From Pseudomonadota bacterium (GTDB taxonomy: Bacteria; Myxococcota_A; UBA9042; GCA-2863065), in the NCBI GenBank assembly GCA_005776725.1, contig SXOO01000292.1, positions 1 to 42,033 of the forward strand: a DNA stretch of 42,033 bases, in the 5' to 3' direction. Positions 23,550 through 33,100 of the stretch are shown here, piece after piece (the stretch's first letter is position 1; each line of letters starts with the position of its first letter). A model generated the notes under the pieces. That model did not search any database and was not told the DNA's origin. It worked only from the letters and a program-made list of their open reading frames with translations. The translations under genes and the position numbers were made by a program.

Positions 23550-26500
23550 ATGAGCGAGCCCGCACCGTCCGCACCGAGCGAGGCCGAGGTCCGCCGCCCG
23601 TCGCGGCTGCGCCGCTTCTTGCGCTGGCCGGTGATGTTGCTGGCGGTCCTGGCGCTCACCGTCTCGCTCGTCGTGGGCACCGAGGTGGGTATCCGCGTCG
23701 CCGTGGAGCAGTCCATGCCGCTCGTGAACGACCTGTTCGAGGGCGACATCCTCATCGGAAAGATCGAGGGCACGGCCTCCGACAGCCTCATCCTCCACGA
23801 CGTACGCCTCGTCGACGGCGCGGGGCGGGTGGCTGTGCGGGTCGAGCGCCTCACCGCCCAGATCGAGCTCTTGGCGTTGAGCGAGCAGCAGGTCCACATC
23901 AAGAGGGCGGTGCTCGAGGGGGTAGACTTCACGCTGTACGACGGCTCGGGCGAGATAATCATTGGCCGGGTCTTCCAGATGGCGACGAAGCAGGAGCCCC
24001 AGCCCCGCACGGGTCCCGGCTGGCAGGTGTCGCTCGACGACGTGGTGATCCGGGACGGAGCCGTCAGGCTAGCTGAGGGGCAGACACCGCTCGTCACTCA
24101 GCTCTCCGCGGCGCTCGACCTGGACATCCAGGGCGGCACGCTCACCTGGAGTCGGCTCGCGGTTCACGGAGCCCTCGAGCCGCGTCAATTGCCTGGCGTG
24201 GACTTGTCGAGGCTGTCGCTGAGCGCGGGTGGGCGCTTCGGGAAGGAGGGGCTGCGGCTCGACGACCTCGTCCTCCAGAGCCCCGTCGCGTCCGTCTCGG
24301 CCTCCGTCGTGGGACCGCCCGAAGCGGACGGGATGCGCCTCGACGCGCGCCTCGACCGTGTGTCCCTCGCGATGGCCGCGCTCGAGCCGCTGACCGGCTT
24401 CGCCAGTGGCACGACGGGCACCGCTACTCTCCGGGGCGCCGCGTCTCTCGGGACCGATGGGCGCCTCTTCGCCGCGCTTGCGCTGCAGTCCCCCCTCGGT
24501 AACGGGGTGCTCACCGCATCTCACCCCCTTAGGGGCGGGCTCACGGAGGCGCATGTTCGCCTGGACGCGTTGAGCCTGCCCGCCGGCTCCGTGTTACCCG
24601 AGGCGCTGCGTGGCCGCATAGAGACCACCGTGCGCGCCTCGCTGGGCGAGCCGGCTGCGGGGCTCGCGGCGGACGCCCGGCTGTCGACATCGCTCACGTG
24701 GGGAGGCGCTCGGTGCGGGCCGGACCCGGCGCACGACTGTCTGCTGGGCGCGGTCGAGAGCGAGACCCCCAGCACCGCGCCGGGAGCCGGCTCCGCCGGG
24801 ATTCTCGCTGCGGCCCCACCGGTCTCCGGGTCGGCGGCGCTCCGGGCCAGCCTGCGCGGCGGCGACGCGTGGGTGGGGGGAGGGGTCGAGCTGTTCGGGA
24901 CGCCCGAGCTCTCGCTCCCCGCGGTCTCGGCGGAGCTCTCGGCGTCGGTTGCGGGCCTTGGAGGCCCGAACGCAGTGGTCCAGGTGAGCCTCGTGGCTAC
25001 TGGCGGGACGGACGAGCCCGGGGGGGCGCCGCTCGCGGCGGTGGGCCCGATCCGCCTGGAGGGTGGCGCGCGGGCGTGGGTGCGTGCGCGCCTCGAGGGG
25101 ACGAACGCTGTCGAGGCCGGCGTGGGCGTGAGCGTGCCGGCGTTGACGCATGCAGCGCCCGCTGCTCCAACCGTCAGCGCTCCGGACGGTCGCGGCGCCG
25201 GCGCCCTGGTGCGTACAAGGGCGGCTGGGATCGACGTTTACGCCGTGCTCAACGGCGGTCTGGGACCGCTCTTCGGCCGCGGCGCCGGCGGGAGCCCGCT
25301 GGAGGCCACCGTGCGCGCCAACGCGACGCAGGGCGAAGGCGCGGGCGTGTCCGCGTCCGAGGTCGGGGCGCTCGTCGACGCGGTGCTCGTGGGACGGGAG
25401 CTCACCACGACTGCCGCGATCCAGAGCGGGCGGATCACGTGGGGCGCGCCCGTTGCGCGTGTGTGGGCGGAAGGGGTGCAGTGGGTCGGGCAGGCCGCGG
25501 TGGAGCTCGGCTGCGCCGACCCGGTCACGGGCTCCGGAGCCCCCGAGGTCCCGAGCGCAACACCTGATCTCGCGGCTGTTCGGGAGCGCGGGCTCCTCGG
25601 GTGCTTCCCGGCGGTGCGGGAGGGGGGCTTCGCGCTCGCGGTGCGCGCCGCCGAGGCGTTCGGCGTGGCGGCTGGTGGGCTGCGCGTCCAGCTCGCGAGC
25701 GGCGACGGTCCCGGAGCGCGGGTCACAGGCCCCGTGAGCCTCAGCCGCCTCTCCGTGGGGAGCGCTGTCGGCGCGTCGCCCCAACGCCGCCCCCTGGTCT
25801 CCGTCGGGTCACTCGACGCGAGCCTCGACGTCTCCCACGCGCTGCCGATGACCACTCTGGCAGCAGGGCTGCGCGGGGCCGAGACCCGCTCAGCGGTCCT
25901 CGCGGGTTTCCTCGCGTCCGTGGAGCTCCGAGCGCGCGAGACGCGCGTTCTGAAGGACGCCAGCGCGCTGGTCGACTTGCCCCGGCTACGCGTCAACGCA
26001 GCGGCAGCGGCAGATCTCAAGACGCCCCGCGCGACCCTTGTGCTCGACCTCGACTCCCCGACGATCGCCGGACTGCCACTCACGAGCCTCCGGCTCGAGG
26101 TGGGGTGGCCGCGCCGCCGTCGCGCCACGGTGAGCCTCTCGGCAGAGAGCCCGCGCCTCGGAGCGCGCTTCATGGCGGACGTGCGCCTGCCGAAGCGGCT
26201 CCTCGAGGGGGAGCTCGGCGGCCTCCAGGTCACCTTCGGCGAGCTCTCGCTGCGGGAGGGCGCCAACGTCGTCACCGCGCGACCCGGGGGCGTCGTGCGG
26301 CTCGACGCGTCCCATCGCGTCGCTTGGGACGCGTGGGCCCTTGCCGTCACACGGCGGCGCTCCTCCCTTGGGGGCCGTGTGGAGACTTCCGGGCTGTATG
26401 GCGGCGGTCGCCTCGACGCTGACCTCAAGGTCGCGGGGCTCGACCTCGGGGCCTGGGCCGCCACGGCCGCGGAGCTGGGCTTCTTGGCCCCGCAGGTCGC

Positions 26501-29429
26501 CGAGTCCGTGGGAGGGCGCCTCGAGGCGCGCGGCAGTGTCCGCGGGTCGCTCGCCGCGCCGCGCCTGGAGGTGGGCTTGGACCTCAGCGACGGACGGGCG
26601 CTCGGGATCGAGCCACTCAGCGTGACGGCGCAGCTGGCCGCGCGTCCCGGGCACGGCATCTCCCTTGCGCCTCTCCTCGTCGCCTGGGGTGAGCGGCGCC
26701 TTCGAGTGAGTGGGCAGCTGCCGATTAGCCTGCGCCTCGACGGGAAGCGGCCCAAGGTGGACCGGGACGCGCCGGTCTCGGCGGAGGTTGCGCTCGACGC
26801 CATCGATCTCGCCGAGGTCTCGCGCCTCCTTCCCCCGGGTGAGGCCGGACGCGTTGAAGCGAGCGGCACGCTCGCGCTCGACGCCAACCTCTCTGGCACC
26901 CTCGCGCATCCGCGGGGCGCGGCGAAGCTGGTGGTGGAGGGCTTCCAACACTGCTCGCGGCCGCTGCCCGCCGCCACCAGCACCCCCGCGGCGCCGCCCT
27001 GTAAGCGATCCGGTCTCAGGCCGCTGGCGCTGGATCTCTCGCTCGAGACCACGGCGGAAGCCCTCGCGGCGCGGCTGGCGCTGCGCACCGGGAGGTCCAA
27101 GGCGGGGTCCGGAGGGGCTCCGGGCCGCGAGCTGCTGCGGCTCGAGGGCAACACGGCTCTGCACCTCGTCGATGCGGTGCTCGCAGGGCGGCCGCTGCTG
27201 CAGACGGTGCTCGACGCCACGATCAACGGGTCGCTGGCGTTGGGGCCGATGAAGCTCGGGGACGTCCTCTCGGCGCCACCGCTAGGCAACCCGTCGCTCG
27301 AGGCCAGCCTTGTGCTGGCGGGCACCGTGCGCCAGGCGGCGCTCACCGGGAAGGCCTCCGTAGCGGGGATCCAAGCGGACGAGCATGTGATCGACGCTCG
27401 CCTCGTACTGGCCCAAGAGCCTGGTATGGCCACGGTGACTGGCCTCGTCAGCGCGGGCGCGACGCCGCTGTGCGATCTGGAGCTCCACGTCCCGGGAAGC
27501 CTCGGGGGGGCCGCCCTTGGAAAGGACCTTGGCACACTGCTCACCGACGCCGGGCTCGAGCTCCAGCTCAACCTTCTGCCGGTTGAGGTGAGATCGCTCG
27601 CGAAGCTGGCCCCCGACGTCGTGCGGAGCGTCGAGGCTGTGATGGGGCCCACGGCCCAGCTGGAGGGGCAGTGGGGGGCGCGCGGGGGCCCAGGTGGCCC
27701 GGTGATGGAGGGTCAGTTGCGCCTTGCGTCGTTCCGCGAGGAGCCGCTCGAACAGTCCACCGAACCGGAGCCTGAGCGCGACCCGCTCGCGGCCACGCTG
27801 CGCTCGGCGGGAGATCCCGCTCGCATCACGGACGCCTTGGCCCTCACGATCTCGGTCGGGCCACACGACGCGACGGCCCGCGTCCGCGTGGAGCAGACGG
27901 TGGAGCGGCGTGTCGACGGGGCGGTCCGCCGGGTCTTGGGAGACCCGATCTTCATCGAGGCCGTCGCCGACGTCGGCACGTCGGCGCTCTTCGAGGGTCC
28001 GATGCGGCCCGTCATGAGCCTGCCGGTCAGGGGGACCCTGCGGACCGCGGGCTTCGACCTGGGCCGGCTGCACACCGTCGCGGGCGCGCTGTTCGGTGAG
28101 AGCCCGGGAGCGCTCTACGCCGACCTCACGGTTGGCGGCACGCTTGGAGAGCCCGTGCTCACCGGGGCGCTGCGGACGCGCTTCGATCGCCTCCGCTTCA
28201 AGCCGCTGGGCCTCGAGCAACCGGACACGGACCTCACGCTGCGCCTCCGGGGGCCACGCGTGGAGCTGCACCCACCGCTCGTCCTGCGGCAGGGGGCTCA
28301 GAGCCTGAGCCTGCAGCTAGCCGTCGACGTGCTGGGACGTCGGCCCGCCGACTGGGCGATCGTGGGCAGCCTCGAGCTCGCGAGCTATCCGCTCGTCTCG
28401 CGCCAGGACGTGAGCGGGCTCTTCAGTGGTGCCTTGAAGTTCGGCGGCACCGCGGCGCGCCCGAGGGTCGCCGGAAGTCTCGAGATCAACTCGCTCGTGG
28501 TGCACCCCAGCACCGGTGGGCGCGAGGCCCGCGAGCTCGGGCCGCCGCCGGACGTGGAGTTCGTAGGGCGTGGGGGCGCCCCGCCGCACCTTGCCGACCT
28601 GGATCCCGGCAACGCGTCGAAGGTGGCAGAGCTCCTGGAGCTGGACGTGAAGGTCGTCGTGCCTCGGCGCGCTGCGCGGGTGAAGAACGACGCCATTGAC
28701 GCGTGGGGCCAGGGGAACCTGGAGATCATGACCTCGGGCAAGGAGTTCATCGTGAAAGGCGATGTGAGCATCGCCGACGGTACCGTGAAGGTCTTGGGGC
28801 GGGAGTTCGTGCTCGAACCCGATTCGGCCGTCCTCTTCGACGGCGACCTGGGCATCGATCCCCTCCTCGCGATCCGCGCGCGGTATGGCCTGCAGAGGGT
28901 CGAGCTGGGCATCGCGAACCACACGCCGTCGGAGGAGGACCATATCCTCCTCGACGTCTCCGGGCGGGCCTCGCAGCCGAAGCTCGCGTTCTCGTCGTCG
29001 CCGCCTCTCCCGGAGGCCGACCTGTTTGCGCTGCTCACGCTCGGGTTTCGGCCCAACGCCTCGGTTCAGGACACCGCTGGGGGCAGCAAGTCGGACCCGA
29101 ACTCAGGCGCGGGCAGCTCGGCGCTGGTGTCGACCTTGATGGGGGTGGTGTCTGCCAGCGCCTCGCAGCTGCTCCAAGAGCGCCTGTGGTTCGACGTGGT
29201 CAAGGTGGACGCCGGCGCGCAGGATCTGGCCAAGGCGCGGATCACCGTGGGGAAGCGGCTCCTCCGTGATCTGGTCCTGAGCTACCACGCCAACTTCGGG
29301 GCCAATCCTGACGAGAACAAGAACGAGGTTCGGCTGCAATACGAGATCCTTCGGTTCCTGCAGCTGGATTCGCGCTACGGTGATGCGGGGGCTGGTGGCG
29401 CTGACATGCTCCTGTTCTGGCGGTTCTGA
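23550..29429 (+). CDS. tamB: TamB-like translocation/assembly or lipid-bridge protein
   Basis: A 1,959-residue protein; the ATG at 23550 is two bases after the tamA stop, and the longer frame upstream is a shadow of tamA. Basic residues 14-25 are followed by one membrane anchor (about 27-45, WPVMLLAVLALTVSLVVG), then a very long periplasmic part of repeated beta-strands with the pattern G-x-L-x-V-x-G/A typical of AsmA/TamB bridges (many repeats such as LSLETTAEALAARLALRTG). The last 300 residues form the TamB (DUF490) domain with ASQPKLAFSSSPPLPEADL, and the protein ends LLFWRF with a C-terminal Phe. It is longer than E. coli TamB (1,259), in line with long bridge proteins of other Gram-negatives. 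TamB partners TamA and is thought to carry phospholipids or substrates between the two membranes. Confidence 0.9.
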   Translation: MSEPAPSAPSEAEVRRPSRLRRFLRWPVMLLAVLALTVSLVVGTEVGIRVAVEQSMPLVNDLFEGDILIGKIEGTASDSLILHDVRLVDGAGRVAVRVERLTAQIELLALSEQQVHIKRAVLEGVDFTLYDGSGEIIIGRVFQMATKQEPQPRTGPGWQVSLDDVVIRDGAVRLAEGQTPLVTQLSAALDLDIQGGTLTWSRLAVHGALEPRQLPGVDLSRLSLSAGGRFGKEGLRLDDLVLQSPVASVSASVVGPPEADGMRLDARLDRVSLAMAALEPLTGFASGTTGTATLRGAASLGTDGRLFAALALQSPLGNGVLTASHPLRGGLTEAHVRLDALSLPAGSVLPEALRGRIETTVRASLGEPAAGLAADARLSTSLTWGGARCGPDPAHDCLLGAVESETPSTAPGAGSAGILAAAPPVSGSAALRASLRGGDAWVGGGVELFGTPELSLPAVSAELSASVAGLGGPNAVVQVSLVATGGTDEPGGAPLAAVGPIRLEGGARAWVRARLEGTNAVEAGVGVSVPALTHAAPAAPTVSAPDGRGAGALVRTRAAGIDVYAVLNGGLGPLFGRGAGGSPLEATVRANATQGEGAGVSASEVGALVDAVLVGRELTTTAAIQSGRITWGAPVARVWAEGVQWVGQAAVELGCADPVTGSGAPEVPSATPDLAAVRERGLLGCFPAVREGGFALAVRAAEAFGVAAGGLRVQLASGDGPGARVTGPVSLSRLSVGSAVGASPQRRPLVSVGSLDASLDVSHALPMTTLAAGLRGAETRSAVLAGFLASVELRARETRVLKDASALVDLPRLRVNAAAAADLKTPRATLVLDLDSPTIAGLPLTSLRLEVGWPRRRRATVSLSAESPRLGARFMADVRLPKRLLEGELGGLQVTFGELSLREGANVVTARPGGVVRLDASHRVAWDAWALAVTRRRSSLGGRVETSGLYGGGRLDADLKVAGLDLGAWAATAAELGFLAPQVAESVGGRLEARGSVRGSLAAPRLEVGLDLSDGRALGIEPLSVTAQLAARPGHGISLAPLLVAWGERRLRVSGQLPISLRLDGKRPKVDRDAPVSAEVALDAIDLAEVSRLLPPGEAGRVEASGTLALDANLSGTLAHPRGAAKLVVEGFQHCSRPLPAATSTPAAPPCKRSGLRPLALDLSLETTAEALAARLALRTGRSKAGSGGAPGRELLRLEGNTALHLVDAVLAGRPLLQTVLDATINGSLALGPMKLGDVLSAPPLGNPSLEASLVLAGTVRQAALTGKASVAGIQADEHVIDARLVLAQEPGMATVTGLVSAGATPLCDLELHVPGSLGGAALGKDLGTLLTDAGLELQLNLLPVEVRSLAKLAPDVVRSVEAVMGPTAQLEGQWGARGGPGGPVMEGQLRLASFREEPLEQSTEPEPERDPLAATLRSAGDPARITDALALTISVGPHDATARVRVEQTVERRVDGAVRRVLGDPIFIEAVADVGTSALFEGPMRPVMSLPVRGTLRTAGFDLGRLHTVAGALFGESPGALYADLTVGGTLGEPVLTGALRTRFDRLRFKPLGLEQPDTDLTLRLRGPRVELHPPLVLRQGAQSLSLQLAVDVLGRRPADWAIVGSLELASYPLVSRQDVSGLFSGALKFGGTAARPRVAGSLEINSLVVHPSTGGREARELGPPPDVEFVGRGGAPPHLADLDPGNASKVAELLELDVKVVVPRRAARVKNDAIDAWGQGNLEIMTSGKEFIVKGDVSIADGTVKVLGREFVLEPDSAVLFDGDLGIDPLLAIRARYGLQRVELGIANHTPSEEDHILLDVSGRASQPKLAFSSSPPLPEADLFALLTLGFRPNASVQDTAGGSKSDPNSGAGSSALVSTLMGVVSASASQLLQERLWFDVVKVDAGAQDLAKARITVGKRLLRDLVLSYHANFGANPDENKNEVRLQYEILRFLQLDSRYGDAGAGGADMLLFWRF

Positions 29430-29489
29430 GGGGCCACGCCGGGCCGGGAGCGCGTGGTCCCGGCCGCACCGAGCGCGCGAGGCTTCAGT

Positions 29490-29529
29490 GAACGTTCGTT
29501 TTGACACCGGGGGCCGCAACCGGTACGCA
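29490..29529 (+). promoter_or_regulatory. Possible promoter of the ccm operon (TTGACA plus GAACGTTC palindrome)
   Basis: In the 122-base gap between tamB and ccmE lies a perfect -35-like TTGACA (29501-29506) with a 17-base spacer to TACGCA (29524-29529), which is a poor -10 match. Just upstream is the 8-base palindrome GAACGTTC (29490-29497). The local A+T content is higher than its surroundings. Confidence 0.35.
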
Positions 29530-29551
29530 ACCGCTGCCTGAGGAGGCCCCC

Positions 29552-30100
29552 ATGAGCGCTGAACAGACCCCCCAAGGTGACGCCCCCAGCCCGACCGGGG
29601 CCGGGACGGACCTCGCAAAGAAGCGGGGTATGGGCCTCCTGTTCCCCGCGGTGATCGTTGGGCTCGTGGTCGGCGGGCTGGCCCTGGTCGTTCGGTCATC
29701 CACCAAGGGCGGCGTCTACGATATGACCCTCGGGCAGCTCCTCGCCGCCCCGGCGGAGTACGTGGGCAAGGACGTGCGCGTGAACGGCTCAGTGCTCGCC
29801 GGCAGCTTCCAGGACGCGTCGGATGCCAGCGGTGTCCACGTGCTGTTCACCATCGGAGACGCTAGCGGGCAGACGCTGGAGGTCCACTATCGGCAGCTGC
29901 TCCCGGACGCCTTCCAAGAGGGGCGGCAGGTGATTGTGCAAGGCAAGATGGTGTCGGAGAAGGCGGTGGAATGTAACCGCCTCACGGTGAAGTGCCCCTC
30001 CAAGTATCAGGACGAGAACAGCACGGGTAAGAACGCCGCCGAGTACTACCAGAACAAGGGTCCGGCCGGCGAAGCCGCGCCCACCAAGCTCGAGCCCTGA
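29552..30100 (+). CDS. ccmE: Heme chaperone CcmE, Cys (CxxxY) variant
   Basis: A 182-residue inner-membrane-anchored heme chaperone. The ATG at 29552 follows a strong GAGGAG ribosome binding site. One anchor (about 28-47, LLFPAVIVGLVVGGLALVV) is followed by the OB-fold beta-barrel domain with VYDMTLGQLLAAP, VRVNGSVLAGSF, VLFTIGDASGQTLEVHY and QVIVQGKM. The classical heme-binding His (His130 in E. coli, in HDENY) is replaced by C148-P-S-K-Y152, the CxxxY form known from archaeal and deltaproteobacterial CcmE proteins. It holds heme covalently for delivery to CcmF. It overlaps the next start by one base. Confidence 0.9.
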   Translation: MSAEQTPQGDAPSPTGAGTDLAKKRGMGLLFPAVIVGLVVGGLALVVRSSTKGGVYDMTLGQLLAAPAEYVGKDVRVNGSVLAGSFQDASDASGVHVLFTIGDASGQTLEVHYRQLLPDAFQEGRQVIVQGKMVSEKAVECNRLTVKCPSKYQDENSTGKNAAEYYQNKGPAGEAAPTKLEP

Positions 30101-33100
30101 TGCAGGCGGTCGGCACCCTCCTCCTCCACGTCGTCTTCGTCCTCACCGCGGCAACCGGCGCGCTCGGCATCGCGGCGGCGGTCCTGAGAGACGCTCGGTT
30201 GCTCGTGGGCGTCCGCGCGGCGCTCTTCGCGCTCTTCGCCTTGTCGCTGGCGATGGCGGGTGTGCTGTGGCACGGCTACTTCAGCCACGACTTCGCCAGC
30301 AAGTACATCGCCACGTACAGCGACCGGGACATGCCGCCCATCTACCTCTTCACCTCGTTCTGGGGGGGGGAGAAGGGCGCGCTCCTCTTCTGGGCCACCA
30401 TGTTGACGGGCTTCTCGGCGGTCGCCGTGCATCAGGCCCGCGATCGAGACGTAGCCTACGTGGGCTGGGCTTCCGCCATCTTGTGCGGCGCGATCCTGTT
30501 CTACGACGTCCTCATGGTGTTCGAGTCGAACCCGTTCGAGCTCTTCAGGACGCAGCTCGGCCCGGCGGACGGGCGCGGCCTCAACCCGCTGCTCCAGAAC
30601 CCGACGATGGCGATCCATCCGCCGTCTCTCCTCACGGGCTACATCGCGTTCACCATCCCCTTCGCGTTCGGAGCGGCCTCGCTCATCACCGGCCGCCTCG
30701 GCGACCAGTGGGCGAGAGACACGCGGAAGTGGACCATCGTCAGTTGGCTCTTCCTCTCCACCGGCTTGGTGCTCGGGGGCGCATGGGCCTACCAGGAGCT
30801 CGGGTGGGGCGGCTTCTGGATGTGGGATCCGGTCGAGAATGCTGGGCTCATCCCATGGTTCACGGCCACCGCGTTCCTCCACTCGATCATCGTTCAGGAG
30901 CGCTACGAGATGCTCCGACGATGGAACTTCTCGCTCGTCTGCCTCACGTTCTTCCTCACGATCTTCGGCACCTTCCTCACCCGCAGCCAGCTCATCGTCT
31001 CGATTCACGCCTTCGCGGACTCGAAGCTCTCGGAGTACTTCCTCTGGTACATGGGCGGGCTCGCGGCGGTCTCTGCGGCGCTGCTGATCTGGCGCTGGCG
31101 CGCTCTGGCGGCCACCACGCGCATCGAGTCGTTCCTGTCGCGCGAGGCGATGTTCGTGCTGAACAACGTCCTCCTGCTCCTGTGCGCGTTCATCGTGATG
31201 TGGGGCACGCTCTACTCCAAGATCAGCGAGGCCGCGGCCTTCCGCGCGATCTACAACGGCGTCGCCGAGGCCTTGTCCTACGTCGGGATCGCCATGGACA
31301 CGATCCACCACAAGCAGGAGCTCGGGGAGCCCTGGTTCAACGCGGTCATGGTGCCGGCCGGCGTCGCCTTGCTCATGCTCACGGGGCTCGGACCGCTCTT
31401 CGCCTGGCGGCGGACCAAAGGCGCGGCCCTTCGCCGCACCTTCCTCCTCCCGTTCGTGCTCACCGTGTTGCCCATGGCCGCGATCGTGGTTGCCACCGCC
31501 TGGTGGCGCTGCCACGCGATCGCCCAGACCATCGATGGCTCGCTCTCGGACGGCTGGGCCCTCTGGGTGCTCACGCTCGAGAACACGGACTACTACGCCT
31601 TTGTCGGCATCGGCTTCGCGTGGTTCGTGCTCGCCGGCGTGGCCGTAGAGTTCTGGAAGGGGGGCCGCATCCGCCAGAAGAAGCGAGGCGGCGGGCTCAC
31701 CGCGAACATCTTCGTGCTCGTGCTGCGGTCGAAGCGCCGCTACGTGGGCTACATCGTCCACGTCGGCTTGGCGCTCATGTTCGTGGGCTTCGCGGGAGCG
31801 GCGTTCAAGAAGTCCGTGCCAGAGACCGCGCTGCACCCGGGCGCGCAGCTCAAGGTGGGTGGCTACTCGCTCACCTACGCGTCCTCGCACGACGTCTACG
31901 AAGACGGGCAGGGCTACGCGGCCAGCCGCGCCGCGATCGTGGTGCAGGAGGCGGGCGAGACGGTGCCGGTGGAGGCAGTCGATCGCCTTGCCGCGTGGGT
32001 GGAGCAGCGGTCGCTCGGGCCCGTGCACCTCGAGACCAAGACCGACAGCCCCAAGGTGCTGCTCCGGTTCGCTAGCCCCGAAGCCCGCGATCGCGCGCGC
32101 TCGGAGCTGTATGTCGCCTCGGTCCTCAAGCGGCGCTTCAGCGTCTTGCCGCCCCGGAAGGGTCAGGACTCGAGCACGCTGCGCCTCGGCTTCGCAGACT
32201 CGCGGCTCGTGCAGTCGTTCCCGTTCTTCATCCACAAGCACGTCGACGACCTCAGGCGGAACCTCGGCGGCCTGCAGTATGGGCGAGCCCGCGTAGAGTC
32301 TCGGCCCGGGCAGGCCGAGATCACGCTCAACTTCGAGAACGCCGCCGACGCCTCGCGGGTTGCGGCCCAGCTCCGGGAGCCGCCGGCGCTCGAGGGCGTG
32401 ATGATGTGCACCCTGAACGCCGCGCTCGATGGCGTGGAGGTGATCCTCGAGGGCACGGGCAAGGTCTTGAGCCCCGAGGTGCGTCGCTACCTGAAGCACA
32501 TGAACCCCACCACGGAGGTGGCGATCTGGAGCCGGATACACGAGGACGTCTACATCGCGATGCGCCCGGACATGGGGCAGTCGTTCGTCAACGTGCTCGC
32601 CTTCGTGAACCCCCTGATTAACCTGGTGTGGTTGGGCACGGTGATCATGTTCCTCGGCGGTCTCCTGCTGCTGGCGCCCACGGACTGGCTCATCGCCGAG
32701 TCGGCCGCGTCCGCGCCGGCCGAGCCGCCCCCGGCCGCCTCCTCAGGCGCCATGGCCGCCGCCCGCAGCACCGGTGCTGGCGTGCTGCTGCTCTTGATCC
32801 TCGGGGCGCTCGCTGCACCGGAGCGCGCTCAGGCCCAGGGGGCGCCGGAGCCCGCTCGTGCGCAGGGGGCGCCAACCGCCCGAGGCCAGGGGGCGCCGGA
32901 GCTCATGAGGGCGCTGCGCTGCGTCTGCGAGGAGGGAGGAGAGCCCACGGTCGACCCCACGCGGACCCTGCGCGATTGCACGTGCCCGTACGGCGCCTCC
33001 GTGCGCGCCCGCCTCGAGGCCGCGCTCGCGGCAGATGGCAGCCGGGCCGCGCAGGTGAAGGTGCTGGGGGAGTTCGTCGAGGAAGACCCCTCCAACGAGC

